A stretch of 58,806 bases of DNA from Acidobacteriota bacterium (GCA_013286465.1 JABDFR010000011.1:1-58806); one strand, 5' to 3'. Counted from the stretch's first letter, positions 1 through 8,874 are shown. The notes: generated by a model from the sequence alone, not told the origin. Made by a program: numbers and translations.

Positions 1-633
1 AAGACTGATCCCACTGCGGGTGCCCGCGGCATAACGGCGTTTCTCGTCGAACCGGATTTTCCGGGATTTCGAATCAGCCGATACGAAGATAAGATGGGGT
101 TGCACCTGTCGCGGTCTGCGGAAATTGTTTTTGACGAGTGCCGCGTGCCTGTTGAGAATCGACTTGGCGAAGAAGGGCAGGGATTGAAAATTGCGCTCGA
201 AGGGCTGGATGGCGGGCGCGTGGGGATTGCGGCGCAAGCGGTGGGATTGGCGCAGGGGGCGTTTGAGGCGGCGGTGAAATATGCGAAACAGCGGGCTGCC
301 TTCGGCAAAAAAATCGCTGAGTTTCAGGCGATCCAGTGGATGCTGGCGGATATGCAGATGGAAATTGAAGCGGCGCGGGCTTTGATGATGAATGCGGCTT
401 GGTTGCGCGATAGTGGCGGGGGACGCCGAGGGGCGGCCGCCGCAAAAGCAAAATTGTACGCCAGTGAAATGGCGAACCGCGTGGCATACAAAGCGGTGCA
501 GATTCATGGCAGCGTGGGATATTCGCGCGAGACGGATGTGGAACGGTATTACCGGGATGCGCGGGTGTTGACGATTTATGAGGGCACCAGCGAAATCCAG
601 CGGACGGTGATCGCGCGCGATTTGTTGAAGTAG
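1..633 (+). CDS. Acyl-CoA dehydrogenase, C-terminal part (5' truncated by window edge)
   Basis: The reading frame is open from base 1, so the N-terminal half lies outside the window; about 210 residues remain. Acyl-CoA dehydrogenases are FAD flavoproteins that form the alpha,beta double bond of acyl-CoA in beta-oxidation or branched amino acid breakdown. Visible family marks are the middle beta-domain stretch GITAFLVE and KMGLHLS, the segment ECRVPVENRLG, a helical C-terminal domain with RAAFGKKIAEFQAIQ, and the C-terminal IYEGTSEIQR, where the Glu of YEGT is the usual catalytic base. The gene ends in TAG and is followed by a 142-base gap before trpS. The exact acyl chain specificity cannot be read from this fragment. 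Confidence 0.95.
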   Translation, partial: KTDPTAGARGITAFLVEPDFPGFRISRYEDKMGLHLSRSAEIVFDECRVPVENRLGEEGQGLKIALEGLDGGRVGIAAQAVGLAQGAFEAAVKYAKQRAAFGKKIAEFQAIQWMLADMQMEIEAARALMMNAAWLRDSGGGRRGAAAAKAKLYASEMANRVAYKAVQIHGSVGYSRETDVERYYRDARVLTIYEGTSEIQRTVIARDLLK

Positions 634-669
634 GCTGCGCTCGTTTTTGCGCGATTTTTGTTTTTCGCT

Positions 670-702
670 GTCATTCCGAGCCCGGTTTGTGGGCTAGGAA
701 TC
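670..702. repeat. Imperfect palindrome of the GTCATTCCGAGC...GGAATCT type
   Basis: The sequence ATTCCgaGCCC, a loop of about 7 bases, and GGGCtaGGAAT form an inverted repeat in the gap between the acyl-CoA dehydrogenase and trpS. It resembles a widespread intergenic repeat starting GTCATTCCGAGC, but only this one copy was seen here and no T-run follows it. Confidence 0.4.
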
Positions 703-775
703 TGAGTTTGCGCCGCAAGCGCACAATAGCCGAAGCGTACGCTATTCATTTCTGCAACGCGTAATAGGAGCGAGG

Positions 776-2077
776 TTGGGAAAACGCAAGCGAGTTTTGA
801 GCGGGATGCGGCCTACCGGGCGTCTGCATATTGGGCATTATTTTGGGGCGCTGCAGAACTGGGTGGCGCTGCAGAATAAAATCGATCCCGCTACCGGTGA
901 ACCGGAGTACGAATGTTTTTTTCCGGTGGTCGACTGGCACGCGCTTACTACGCACTACGAGGACACTTCGTCGATCGGCGAGAATACGTTGCAGATTGCA
1001 TTGGACTGGTTGTCCGTTGGGCTCGATCCTGAAAAATCTACAATTTTTATTCAGTCCAGCGTTCTCGAACACGCCGAGTTGCACGTAATTTTATCAATGA
1101 TCACGCCACTAAGCTGGCTCGAGCGCGTGCCGACCTACAAAGAGCAGATCGAGAATCTGAAGGATCGAGATCTCGGTACCTACGGCTTCCTCGGCTATCC
1201 GCTGTTGCAGACGGCCGATATTATTCCTTACGGCGAGCCGAGGCAGCCGCTTTTGGTGCCGGTCGGCGAAGATCAAGTGCCGCACGTGGAGCTGTCGCGC
1301 GAGATCGCGCGGCGATTCAACGTACAATTCGGCGTCACTATCGATCCCGCGCTTTACGACGATCAAAATTCATTGGCTCTGAAACATCTCGTTTTTCACG
1401 TGGTGCCGAAGCTGAAGGGAGAGCCGGAAGTAAACTTGGACGGTGCTTACGACCGGACTTTCAAGGAATACATCGGTGAGATCGGCTTTGAAAACTTTCT
1501 GGATAAGGCAGGTTTGGCTAAGCCATTCTTCAAGCAGCGGCAAGTGCTGCAGGAGCCTGAGGCGATGCTGACGGAGACGCCGCGGCTGCCGGGGACTGAT
1601 GGGCGGCGGATGGCGAAGAGCTACGGGAATTTTATTTCGCTGAGCGAGCCAATCGATTCGCTGCGGAATAAAGTACGGAACATGATTACCGATCCGGCGC
1701 GGGTGCGGCGGACCGATCCGGGGAATCCGGATGTCTGCCCGGTGTTCTCGTATCACAAATTATTTTCACCGGGGCCGACGATCGAGCGCGTGAATCGCGA
1801 GTGCCGGACTGCGGAGATTGGGTGCGTGGATTGCAAGAAGTTGATGGCCGATAACCTAGTGACTTGGATCGAGCCGATTCAGGCGAAGAGGCGCGAATTT
1901 GAGTCGCAACCGCAGCGCGTCTGGGATATTCTCGATGACGGGTCGAAGCGGGCGCGCAAGGCGGCGCAGAAGACGATGGAGCGAGTCCGCGAAGCAATTT
2001 TCGGCTGGGAAGAAGCGCGCAAGTCGGCAGGCTCGCAGGCCGCGGCGGGCGTGCAGAAAGTGACAGGCGGAGACTGA
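776..2077 (+). CDS. trpS: Tryptophanyl-tRNA synthetase
   Basis: Class I aminoacyl-tRNA synthetase that charges tRNA-Trp with tryptophan in the cytoplasm. The HIGH motif is at residues 18-21 (GRLHIGHYFG), GEDQ at 164-167, and the KMSKS-like loop reads MAKS at 279-282. At 433 residues it is about 100 longer than the usual bacterial enzyme of about 330; most of the excess is an insertion at about residues 188-260, between REIARRFN and PEAMLTETPRLPGTDGRR. The start is TTG at 776, preceded by AGGAG. scpA begins one base after its stop, so trpS, scpA and scpB look like one operon. Identity is firm; the insertion's role is unknown. Confidence 0.96.
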   Translation: MGKRKRVLSGMRPTGRLHIGHYFGALQNWVALQNKIDPATGEPEYECFFPVVDWHALTTHYEDTSSIGENTLQIALDWLSVGLDPEKSTIFIQSSVLEHAELHVILSMITPLSWLERVPTYKEQIENLKDRDLGTYGFLGYPLLQTADIIPYGEPRQPLLVPVGEDQVPHVELSREIARRFNVQFGVTIDPALYDDQNSLALKHLVFHVVPKLKGEPEVNLDGAYDRTFKEYIGEIGFENFLDKAGLAKPFFKQRQVLQEPEAMLTETPRLPGTDGRRMAKSYGNFISLSEPIDSLRNKVRNMITDPARVRRTDPGNPDVCPVFSYHKLFSPGPTIERVNRECRTAEIGCVDCKKLMADNLVTWIEPIQAKRREFESQPQRVWDILDDGSKRARKAAQKTMERVREAIFGWEEARKSAGSQAAAGVQKVTGGD

Positions 2078-2078
2078 T

Positions 2079-2855
2079 TTGGCGACACCCTACAAAATTC
2101 AGCTTCCAGTCTACGAAGGCCCTCTCGATCTTCTTCTCGATTTAATTCGCAAGCAGGAAATCGATATCCACAATATTCCGATTGCGAAAATCACGCAGCA
2201 GTATCTCGATTATCTGCATCAGCTAGAAAAGCTCGATATCGATGTCTCCTCTGATTTTCTATACATGGCCGCCACGCTGATTTACATCAAGTCGAAGATG
2301 TTGCTGCCCGTCGATCCGATGGCTGGGCCGGAGGAGCAGATCGATCCGCGCGAAGACTTGGTGCACCGGCTGCTTGAACACGAGAAATACAAGAATGCCG
2401 CGCAGCTCCTCTATCAGAAGCAGCAGATTGAGGCGAACGTTTGGTCGAATCCGGATAAGACGCTTTATCAGGGCGAGGAAGTGGAAGGCGAGCTGGTGGT
2501 TTCGCTCGTCGATCTAATCAAAGTTTTCCAACAAGTGCTCGAGCGGCGCAAGGAAGTTCCGAAGTTCGAGCTGCAGCACGAGACGGTGACGATCGCGGAG
2601 ATGATGGGGCGTTTGCGGAAGCAGTTGAATGCAAGCGATGAAGCGGTTTCGCTCACCGAGTTTTTTGAATCTTGCGCCACGCGACGGGCGATGATCGTCG
2701 CATTTCTGGCGCTGCTCGAAATGGTGCGGATGCAGGCAGTGATTTTGGTGCAGTCGGAGCTTTTTTCGGATGTCCGCCTGCGCAAACATAAAATGTTCGA
2801 CGTGGTATTTTCGGGCGATGAAGCCATCGCCAAAATTGAAGAACAATATCTATGA
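2079..2855 (+). CDS. scpA: Segregation and condensation protein A (kleisin)
   Basis: ScpA is the kleisin subunit that bridges the SMC heads and, with ScpB, forms the bacterial condensin acting in chromosome segregation. The N-terminal signature YEGPLDLLLDLIRKQEIDI (residues about 12-30) is diagnostic, as is the C-terminal winged helix containing VVFSGDEAIAKIEEQ. Length 258 residues is normal. The start appears to be TTG at 2079, one base after the trpS stop, and the stop overlaps the scpB start by four bases (ATGA), so translation of scpA and scpB is probably coupled. No SMC gene lies in the window. Confidence 0.96.
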   Translation: MATPYKIQLPVYEGPLDLLLDLIRKQEIDIHNIPIAKITQQYLDYLHQLEKLDIDVSSDFLYMAATLIYIKSKMLLPVDPMAGPEEQIDPREDLVHRLLEHEKYKNAAQLLYQKQQIEANVWSNPDKTLYQGEEVEGELVVSLVDLIKVFQQVLERRKEVPKFELQHETVTIAEMMGRLRKQLNASDEAVSLTEFFESCATRRAMIVAFLALLEMVRMQAVILVQSELFSDVRLRKHKMFDVVFSGDEAIAKIEEQYL

Positions 2856-3760
2856 CCCCACAGGAAATGCAGTCGGCCCTCGAGGCCATTATTTACGCGT
2901 CAGATGAGCCCGCGACGATTGGACAACTGGCGGAAGCTGTCGGCGGCGACAAAGTCGAAGTTCGCGCAGCGCTCGATTTTCTCGTCGCGGCGTATCAGAC
3001 CGATGACCGCGGGATCGAAATCCGCAAGGTAGCAGGCGGCTGGAAGCTCTACACCAAGCCGCAGCATCATGACGTGGTGCGCAAATTTATCAAGAGCCTG
3101 CGGCCGCCGGTGCGTTTGACGATGCCGGCGCTGGAGACATTGGCGGTGGTGGCTTACAAGCAGCCGGTGACTGCGCCGGAGATTAATGAAATTCGCGGGG
3201 TGAATTGCGGCGGGGTTTTGAAGACGCTGCTGGAAAAGCGATTGATCACTACTGCTGGGCGCAAGGCGGTGATCGGGCGGCCGATTCTTTATCGCACTTC
3301 GAAGGATTTTCTGATGCGGTTTGGGCTTTCGGATTTGGAAGAGTTGCCCAGCTTGAAGGAATTCGAGCAATTGGCACAGGCGGCGCTGGGCGCGGACGAG
3401 GGAATCGCGCCGATCGAGCCGGAGCCGGGCGAAACTCCAGGCGAAAAGCAGAGCGGAGCACACGCGGACGCTGGCGGAACAAATGGCGCCCGATTGCACG
3501 ACTCGATGCCATTGCGCGCACATCATCACGAAGGAGCGCCGCACGACTCGGCCGAACACGTGGGTGCCATCCTGGATGACGCAATGCCGCTGGGTGGCGA
3601 GCCTGCGATTACGGGTTCTGGCGAAACTCCGGAGCCAAAGGCGGCGGCCGCAGCGGCCGGCGTTTCGGCAATTGCCGCGACGAGCGAATCGGCGGACGGC
3701 GCTCCGTCTGGCGCTGCGGTGGAGGCCGACGAGCACGGAACGGGTTCACGCCGCGAGTGA
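2852..3760 (+). CDS. scpB: Segregation and condensation protein B, with long C-terminal tail
   Basis: ScpB dimers bind ScpA and regulate the SMC condensin. The conserved tandem winged-helix core covers about residues 1-175, with ALEAIIYASDEPATIGQLAE at the start, the ETLAVVAYKQPVTAPEINEIRG signature near 95-115, and GRPILYRTSKDFLMRFGL at the end. The protein is 302 residues, roughly 100 more than compact ScpB; the extra tail (about 190-302) is rich in Gly, Ala, Glu and His and looks disordered. The ATG start overlaps scpA by four bases. The tail is in frame with no sign of a frameshift, so it seems genuine. Confidence 0.95.
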   Translation: MTPQEMQSALEAIIYASDEPATIGQLAEAVGGDKVEVRAALDFLVAAYQTDDRGIEIRKVAGGWKLYTKPQHHDVVRKFIKSLRPPVRLTMPALETLAVVAYKQPVTAPEINEIRGVNCGGVLKTLLEKRLITTAGRKAVIGRPILYRTSKDFLMRFGLSDLEELPSLKEFEQLAQAALGADEGIAPIEPEPGETPGEKQSGAHADAGGTNGARLHDSMPLRAHHHEGAPHDSAEHVGAILDDAMPLGGEPAITGSGETPEPKAAAAAAGVSAIAATSESADGAPSGAAVEADEHGTGSRRE

Positions 3761-3883
3761 CGGCGCTTCTGACGCGTTTAACAAAGTCGGAAGACGGTAC
3801 CTCAGCGGCTAAACCAGTGATCAATTCGAGACGATTACGGCACTACTGAAGTCGTGCTCTGACAAGACTTTTCAGACTACTTC

Positions 3884-4666
3884 ATGGAAGAAAGACTCCA
3901 GAAAATTATTGCTAGAGCAGGCATCGCTTCGCGGCGACGGGCGGAGCAGCTTATTGTTTCCGGACAGGTGACGGTGAACGGCAAGGTGGTCACCGAACTT
4001 GGCACGAAGGCCGTAGCTGCGCGCGATCACATCAAGGTTTCCGGCCGGCTGCTTCACGGGGCTGAAGATCACGTTTACATCGCGTTTCACAAGCCGGCTG
4101 AAGTTGTTGCGACGCTGAGCGATCCGGAAGGCCGCCGCTCGCTCGGAGATTTTCTCAGTGGGGTGCCTGCGCGCGTTTATCCCGTGGGCAGGCTCGAATA
4201 TCACACTTCGGGGCTGCTGTTTCTTACCAACGACGGCGAGCTGGCCAACAAAATAATTCGCACCCACGGTTTGCGGCAGACTTACTTGCTCAAAGTGAAA
4301 GGCAATCTCAGCGATTCGGAAATCGGGAAAGTCGCTGCGGTTACGCGCGTGCGCATCGAGCGCGGGCAGCGCGGCGAAAATCCCTGGTACGAAGTGACCA
4401 TGGCCGACGCCAGCCGCGATCCTTTGCGCCAAGAGCTGCTGCAAATGGGACATCCTGTCGAGAAAATGAAGCGCATCAAGATCGGCCCTTTGGAAATCGG
4501 CGATCTGGCGCCGGGACGGTTCCGAAGCCTCACGTTGAAAGAAGTGACGGCGCTCGAGTCTGCGGTGAAGAAAGCGGCGGCGCAACCGCAGGCTGCGGCA
4601 GGCTCTTCGCGGCCCGCTGGCCGGCCGCGGCGACGCATCCTGAGCCGGGGCCGAAAGCCGGGATGA
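3884..4666 (+). CDS. rluB: RluB/RsuA-family rRNA pseudouridine synthase, catalytic Asp replaced by Glu
   Basis: Members of this family convert a uridine of 23S or 16S rRNA to pseudouridine. An S4 RNA-binding domain occupies about residues 1-55 (ERLQKIIARAGIASRRRAEQLI), followed by the catalytic domain with HKPAEVVATLSDPEGR and LLFLTNDGELANKIIRT. The signature normally written GRLD here reads GRLE (Glu105, codon GAA at 4196-4198). The Asp is the catalytic residue across pseudouridine synthases, so activity is uncertain. Length 260 is normal; the last 25 residues are a basic Arg/Pro-rich tail. The stop overlaps the next start by four bases. RluB is likelier than RsuA from the motif style, but the target base is not known. 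Confidence 0.9.
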   Translation: MEERLQKIIARAGIASRRRAEQLIVSGQVTVNGKVVTELGTKAVAARDHIKVSGRLLHGAEDHVYIAFHKPAEVVATLSDPEGRRSLGDFLSGVPARVYPVGRLEYHTSGLLFLTNDGELANKIIRTHGLRQTYLLKVKGNLSDSEIGKVAAVTRVRIERGQRGENPWYEVTMADASRDPLRQELLQMGHPVEKMKRIKIGPLEIGDLAPGRFRSLTLKEVTALESAVKKAAAQPQAAAGSSRPAGRPRRRILSRGRKPG

Positions 4667-5085
4667 GCGAGCACGAGAGCCGGCCGAGCGATTCGATCTA
4701 CGAGAGTTTGAAATCGAGCCACACCATCGCAGTCGTGGGGCTGTCTTCGCGGAAATTCCGGCCGAGCTACGGCGTGTCGCAATATATGCAGGTGGCCGGC
4801 TACCGGATTATTCCCGTAAATCCTGAGAATACTGAAGTGCTCGGCGAGAAATCTTACGCGACGCTCGAGGAAATTCCGGAGAAGGTGGATATCGTCGATA
4901 TTTTCCGGCGCTCGGAATTTGTGCCTGCGATTGTGGATAGCGCGATTCGCATTGGCGCGCGAGCGATTTGGATGCAAGAGGGAGTGATTCACAGCGAGGC
5001 TGCGGAAAAGGCGCGCGCGGCTGGGCTTTTTGTCGTGATGGATCTTTGCATCCTAAAAGAGCACGCGCGCAGATTTCGAACCTAG
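4663..5085 (+). CDS. CoA-binding domain protein (YccU-like)
   Basis: A 140-residue protein made of a single Rossmann-type CoA-binding domain, as in YccU. The glycine-rich loop is AVVGLSSRKFRPSYGVSQYM (about residues 24-43), followed by YRIIPVNPENTEVLGEKSY and the conserved VDIVDIFRRSEFVP and AIWMQEGV segments; the end MDLCILKEHARR is also typical. No catalytic function is established for this family. The ATG overlaps the pseudouridine synthase stop by four bases. The TAG stop (5083-5085) is directly continuous with a hairpin-plus-T5 terminator, part of the repeat family described below. Confidence 0.9.
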   Translation: MSEHESRPSDSIYESLKSSHTIAVVGLSSRKFRPSYGVSQYMQVAGYRIIPVNPENTEVLGEKSYATLEEIPEKVDIVDIFRRSEFVPAIVDSAIRIGARAIWMQEGVIHSEAAEKARAAGLFVVMDLCILKEHARRFRT

Positions 5086-5109
5086 CGCCGGCTGCCAGCC
5101 GGCGTTTTT
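5083..5109 (+). terminator. Stop codon fused to an intrinsic terminator (family F palindrome)
   Basis: TAG is followed at once by CGCCGGCT, loop GCC, AGCCGGCG and TTTTT: a perfect 8-bp stem and five Ts. It ends the pseudouridine synthase/CoA-binding operon. The same arrangement recurs on the minus strand at 5250-5275 and 9785-9811. Confidence 0.9.
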
Positions 5110-5249
5110 GAATTTCTTCAACGAGCCTGCAAGTAAAGTTTTCCGTAACAATCACACATCATCGGATGAATCGGAGTTTTGTGGGTACGACGAAGGGCGC
5201 CGATGCTGCAACGGATCGGCTCCGACCGGCACTCACAGCTCGCCGCACA

Positions 5250-5276
5250 AAAACGCCGGCAGGCAGCCGGCTCTAC
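5250..5276 (-). terminator. Stop codon fused to an intrinsic terminator, minus strand
   Basis: On the minus strand the sequence reads GTAG, AGCCGGC, TGCCT, GCCGGCG, TTTTTG. The TAG within GTAG is the stop codon of the beta-propeller gene (5273-5275). The element faces the matching one at 5083-5109, so the two convergent transcription units each carry one. Confidence 0.85.
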
Positions 5277-6412
5277 GGGGAGAAGGCCGAGGACGGATAG
5301 ATTGCCAAATTCCGCGTAACTCGAAGAACGCCGATATATCGGCCATCGGGCGAAAAGTGAAAATCGCGATAGACCAAATCATTTAACGCGGGCGTGAAGT
5401 TGCCGTCGGGAATGCTTACCCACATTAGATTCCCTGAGCGGGCTTCGGGGCCTCGCTTCAGCAGGATGTGGCGCTCGTCTGTGGCCCATTCGTAGCGGCC
5501 CAATCCTACTCTTACGTGAATGAACTTCGCGGGCGTGGCGAGATCGCGGACTTCCAGTAAATCGCCATCGTAGAAAAATGCTACGCGCTTGCCTGACGGG
5601 GTGATCGTTAGCTGGCCTTGGGCGTTTTCGAGATCGGCGAGTTCTTTGCGGGTGCCGTGGAGCAAATCTAGCGAAACGAGTTTCGCCGGGCCGCTCATGC
5701 CGCGCTCGCGTTCGATGGCGATGGCCGCGTCGTGTGGCGCATCCCAAACCACGGAAATAAACTGATGCGGGTCGAAAAGCTTCTTGGACTCGCCGGTGGC
5801 CACCGTCACGGTGTGAATTTCCGCCAGCTCACGCGGCTTTACCACCTCGGTCAGAAAAGCCACGGTAGCTCCATCGGCAAGCCAGGTGGCCTGATAACCG
5901 CCTACCAGCGGATTTTCTTTTGCTCCCTGGATGGGAATCTCGCGGCCTTCTTGATCGAGCAATTCGGTCAAATCGCCCGAGGTTAGCGTGTCTTTGTCGC
6001 CCGCCAGGTTATACGTTGTCTTGTAGATCGCGAGTTTCTGGCTGTCCGGCGACCAGCTGATTTCGTTGATTTTGAAACTCTGCGGCTTGTCGGTTTTTAC
6101 GAGTTTTGCGCCTTCGATGATGCGCTTGCGTTTGCCGTCCGGGGAGGAAATCCAAAGATCGTCGCCCTCGAGCGTATATTTTTTGTGATTGAAAACGTGA
6201 TAGACGCCGATGGCGATGCGATTGTCCGGTGCAAACGCGAACGTCGAGCAATATTCTTCCATCACGAACGAAGGCTTATCGTCAGCCGCGGAAGACGCAG
6301 GGAAGGGAAATGCCGCGAGACAGAACAGCCCTGCCGCCAGCAACAGTGCAGCGGGCGCAACCGCAAATCCGCCGAACTTCGCGGCGAGTGCCACACGAAA
6401 TTTAAGCTTCAC
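5273..6412 (-). CDS. Secreted TolB/WD40-like beta-propeller protein, function unknown
   Basis: A 379-residue protein with an N-terminal hydrophobic export signal (about residues 15-42, ending in ASSAADDK). The rest has repeated propeller-blade motifs: WSPDSQKLAIYK, FAFAPDNRIAIGV, ITPSGKRVAFFYDG and FSPDGRYIGVLRV, similar to PD40/TolB-type repeats. Such domains usually mediate protein contacts in the periplasm; no catalytic residues are apparent. The start overlaps the end of rarA by four bases, so it is probably cotranscribed with rarA, although a functional link is not obvious. Its TAG stop belongs to a GTAG-led palindrome. Confidence 0.75.
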   Translation of the reverse strand: MKLKFRVALAAKFGGFAVAPAALLLAAGLFCLAAFPFPASSAADDKPSFVMEEYCSTFAFAPDNRIAIGVYHVFNHKKYTLEGDDLWISSPDGKRKRIIEGAKLVKTDKPQSFKINEISWSPDSQKLAIYKTTYNLAGDKDTLTSGDLTELLDQEGREIPIQGAKENPLVGGYQATWLADGATVAFLTEVVKPRELAEIHTVTVATGESKKLFDPHQFISVVWDAPHDAAIAIERERGMSGPAKLVSLDLLHGTRKELADLENAQGQLTITPSGKRVAFFYDGDLLEVRDLATPAKFIHVRVGLGRYEWATDERHILLKRGPEARSGNLMWVSIPDGNFTPALNDLVYRDFHFSPDGRYIGVLRVTRNLAIYPSSAFSP

Positions 6413-7857
6413 GGATGCTGGTCCTTTTTCCCGTGAGGATTGCCGCTTGTTTGATTTTCGGATGCGTCGCGTCCGCCGGGCCGGGTGTCGGATTCATCTG
6501 GCTGGTTAGATGCGGTTGGGCGCTTCTGGAGTTTGCGAAGTTGCGCCAGGCGGTCGTGAATTTTGGCTTCGAGGCCTTCGTGCGTGGGGTGGTAATACGT
6601 TCGCCCGGCGAGACTGTCGGGAAGGCATTGCATGTCGGTGACTTTGTCTTCGCTGTCGTGCGCGTATTGATAGCCTTGGCCATAGCCGATATGACGCATC
6701 AAACCGGTCACCGCGTTGCGTAGCTGCAACGGGACTGGCTCGGCGATGGTGCGCTCGAGATCCTGTTGGACTGCGCCGTAGGCGGTGTAGAGCGCATTCG
6801 ATTTCGGCGCTAGGGCCAAATAAACAGCAGCTTCGCCGAGCGCGAGATATCCTTCCGGCGGACCTAGAAACTCAAACGCATCTTTTGCGGCTAGCGTGAC
6901 TCGTAGGGCATTCGGGTCGGCCAGGCCGATATCTTCGCTGGCCATGCGCACCATACGGCGCGCGAGATAGAGCGGATCTTCGCCGGATTCCAGCATGCGC
7001 GCCAGCCAATAGAGCGAGGCATCCGGATCCGAGTTGCGAACCGATTTGTGCAGCGCGGAGATTAGGTTGAAGTGTTCTTCGCCGGCTTTGTCGTACGGCA
7101 GCTGCTTTTTTTGTAGCACGGATTCGAGCAGCGCATCCGTGAGCACAATTCGCCCTACGGATTCGCCCGACGCGTCGGGCGTTGCGCTGCGCACCAAGGC
7201 TTCGACAATGTTGTACGCAGCGCGAGCGTCGCCATTGGCGACTGTCGCGATACGCTCGAGAATCGCATCATTCGCTTCGATGTTCTCATTGCCGAGCCCG
7301 CGCTCGCGATCCGCCAGTGCACGCTTGAGCAGCGTGACAATCTGTTCCGGCGTGAGCGCGTGAAGGACATAGACCTTCATCCGCGAAAGCAGCGGCGAAA
7401 TCACTTCGAACGAGGGATTTTCGGTGGTCGCGCCGATTAGCAGAATGTTTCCGGCTTCGACGTGCGGCAGAAACGCATCTTGCTGGGCTTTGTTGAAGCG
7501 GTGCATTTCGTCGATGAAGACGATGGTGCGGCGGCGGTAGTCACGCGAGGCTTGCGCGGTGGACATTACCTGTTTGATTTCTTTGATGCCGGCAAGCACG
7601 GCGCTGAAGGGAATGAAGTCGGAACGGGTGCGATTGGCGATTACGCGGGCGAGAGTGGTTTTGCCGCAGCCGGGAGGCCCCCAGAAAAGCATGGAGCCGA
7701 TATCGTCGCGTTCGATCTGGACGCGCAGCGGTTTCCCAGGACCCAACAAATCTTCCTGGCCCATGAATTCATCGAGCGTTTGCGGGCGCATGCGATCGGC
7801 GAGCGGGCGCGGGCCGGCATTTTCTTCTTGCGGTTCGATGGCGCGGAAGAGGCTCAC
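6409..7857 (-). CDS. rarA: Replication-associated recombination protein A (AAA+ ATPase)
   Basis: RarA/MgsA is a clamp-loader-like AAA+ ATPase that acts at stalled replication forks. Walker A is GPPGCGKTT at residues 60-68, Walker B is [16 protein letters not shown], sensor 1 is [12 protein letters not shown], and the C-terminal MgsA domain includes [15 protein letters not shown] and [11 protein letters not shown]. The frame is open further upstream, but that part overlaps the methyltransferase and is Arg-rich. The GTG at 7857 gives a GTGA overlap with the methyltransferase stop and starts as SLFRAIEPQ, so I chose it (482 residues). The gene sits between an RNA methyltransferase and the propeller gene. 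Confidence 0.93.
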   Translation of the reverse strand: MSLFRAIEPQEENAGPRPLADRMRPQTLDEFMGQEDLLGPGKPLRVQIERDDIGSMLFWGPPGCGKTTLARVIANRTRSDFIPFSAVLAGIKEIKQVMSTAQASRDYRRRTIVFIDEMHRFNKAQQDAFLPHVEAGNILLIGATTENPSFEVISPLLSRMKVYVLHALTPEQIVTLLKRALADRERGLGNENIEANDAILERIATVANGDARAAYNIVEALVRSATPDASGESVGRIVLTDALLESVLQKKQLPYDKAGEEHFNLISALHKSVRNSDPDASLYWLARMLESGEDPLYLARRMVRMASEDIGLADPNALRVTLAAKDAFEFLGPPEGYLALGEAAVYLALAPKSNALYTAYGAVQQDLERTIAEPVPLQLRNAVTGLMRHIGYGQGYQYAHDSEDKVTDMQCLPDSLAGRTYYHPTHEGLEAKIHDRLAQLRKLQKRPTASNQPDESDTRPGGRDASENQTSGNPHGKKDQHP

Positions 7858-8783
7858 TGGGTAGATTGCTCCGAGCGGCGGCGCGCGGCTTCGTAGAGGA
7901 TTACCGAAGCGGCTACGCCTGCGTTCAACGATTCGACGCCCTCGGCCATGGGGACGGCGATTTGCGCATCTGCGGAATGCAGAATTTCTGAAGTGAGCCC
8001 CGCGCCTTCGCTGCCGATAAATATGGCGCACGCCGAGCGCAAGTGCTTCGCAGACGAGAGCGGGATCGTTTTCGCGTCTCTCGGCGCGGCTTTCGAAACG
8101 GCCGCAAAGATTGTCATTCCTGCCACGCGAAGTTGCGCCAGCAATACTGCTGGCGCCATGCCGCGCAACAGAGGCAATCGAAGCGCGGATCCCGCCGAAG
8201 CTCGCAACGCCTTCGCAGACCAGGGATCGGCGGTGCCTCGCGTAGCCACAAATCCGGTAGCGCCAAAAGCTTCGGCCGAGCGCACCACCGTTCCGACATT
8301 TCCTGGATCCTGCACGCCTGCCAGCACGACGACCATAGGAATCTCGCCGCGCAAAATATCGTCAAACGACCACTCGCGCGCCCGCACTAGCGCGGCAATG
8401 CCTTGCGGATGTTCGGTCGCCGCAACGCTGTCGAAAAGGCGGTCGGTGGTCCGCAGGACTCTGGCTGCGCCCAAATCGGCGGCCGGAAAATCGCTAAGAT
8501 GTTTTTCTCCGGTCGTGCTCACGAGACAAGCGTCGAATTTCAGGCCGGAGTGCCGGGCTTCGGCGATCAGATGCGGTCCTTCGATGCCGATCAGTTTCTG
8601 TTCGGGCAGAAAGCCATCGCGCAAAGCTTCGCGGAAAATCTTCATCCAGCGATTATCCCGGCTAGTGATGGGTTCGAGCGCGGAGGTTTGAGCAGGTCGG
8701 GCCGGGCGTTGGTCCGCAGCGCGCCCCGCCGGTTTCTTCGATGTCGAAATCGATTCGCGCGCCATCTGCAGCGAGACTAGCAA
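7854..8783 (-). CDS. TrmH/SpoU-family RNA 2'-O-methyltransferase
   Basis: SPOUT-class, SAM-dependent 2'-O-methyltransferase acting on tRNA or rRNA ribose. The three SpoU motifs are present: VQDPGNVGTVVRSAEAFG (motif 1, about residues 155-172), IFIGSEGAGLT (motif 2) and SLNAGVAASVILYEA (motif 3), which form the trefoil-knot cofactor site. The N-terminal domain EALRDGFLPEQKLIGIEGPHLIAEA matches the substrate-binding part of this family. The first possible start is TTG at 8783; the ATG at 8765 (MARES) is an equally good choice. The stop overlaps the rarA start. Whether it is RlmB-like or acts on tRNA cannot be told. Confidence 0.9.
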   Translation of the reverse strand: MLVSLQMARESISTSKKPAGRAADQRPARPAQTSALEPITSRDNRWMKIFREALRDGFLPEQKLIGIEGPHLIAEARHSGLKFDACLVSTTGEKHLSDFPAADLGAARVLRTTDRLFDSVAATEHPQGIAALVRAREWSFDDILRGEIPMVVVLAGVQDPGNVGTVVRSAEAFGATGFVATRGTADPWSAKALRASAGSALRLPLLRGMAPAVLLAQLRVAGMTIFAAVSKAAPRDAKTIPLSSAKHLRSACAIFIGSEGAGLTSEILHSADAQIAVPMAEGVESLNAGVAASVILYEAARRRSEQSTQ

Positions 8784-8848
8784 ACGCCTGAAAGGGCGTA
8801 AAGGCGGGCTTGGCTATGATCGGGCGTAGGTGCGAGGTTGCTCGAGCC

Positions 8849-8874
8849 GATGCTGGGCTGAAGCCCAGCGCTAC
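8849..8874 (-). repeat. GTAG-led palindrome, family E
   Basis: On the minus strand this reads GTAGCGCTGGGCTTCAGCCC followed by AGCATC. The stem GCTGGGCT/AGCCCAGC is nearly perfect. A second copy lies at 22674-22699. Confidence 0.8.

Noticed and set aside
7858-8031. 58-residue N-terminal extension of rarA
   Set aside because: It runs antiparallel-free but inside the methyltransferase gene, is Arg-rich, and the GTG at 7857 gives a GTGA overlap and the conserved N-terminus.
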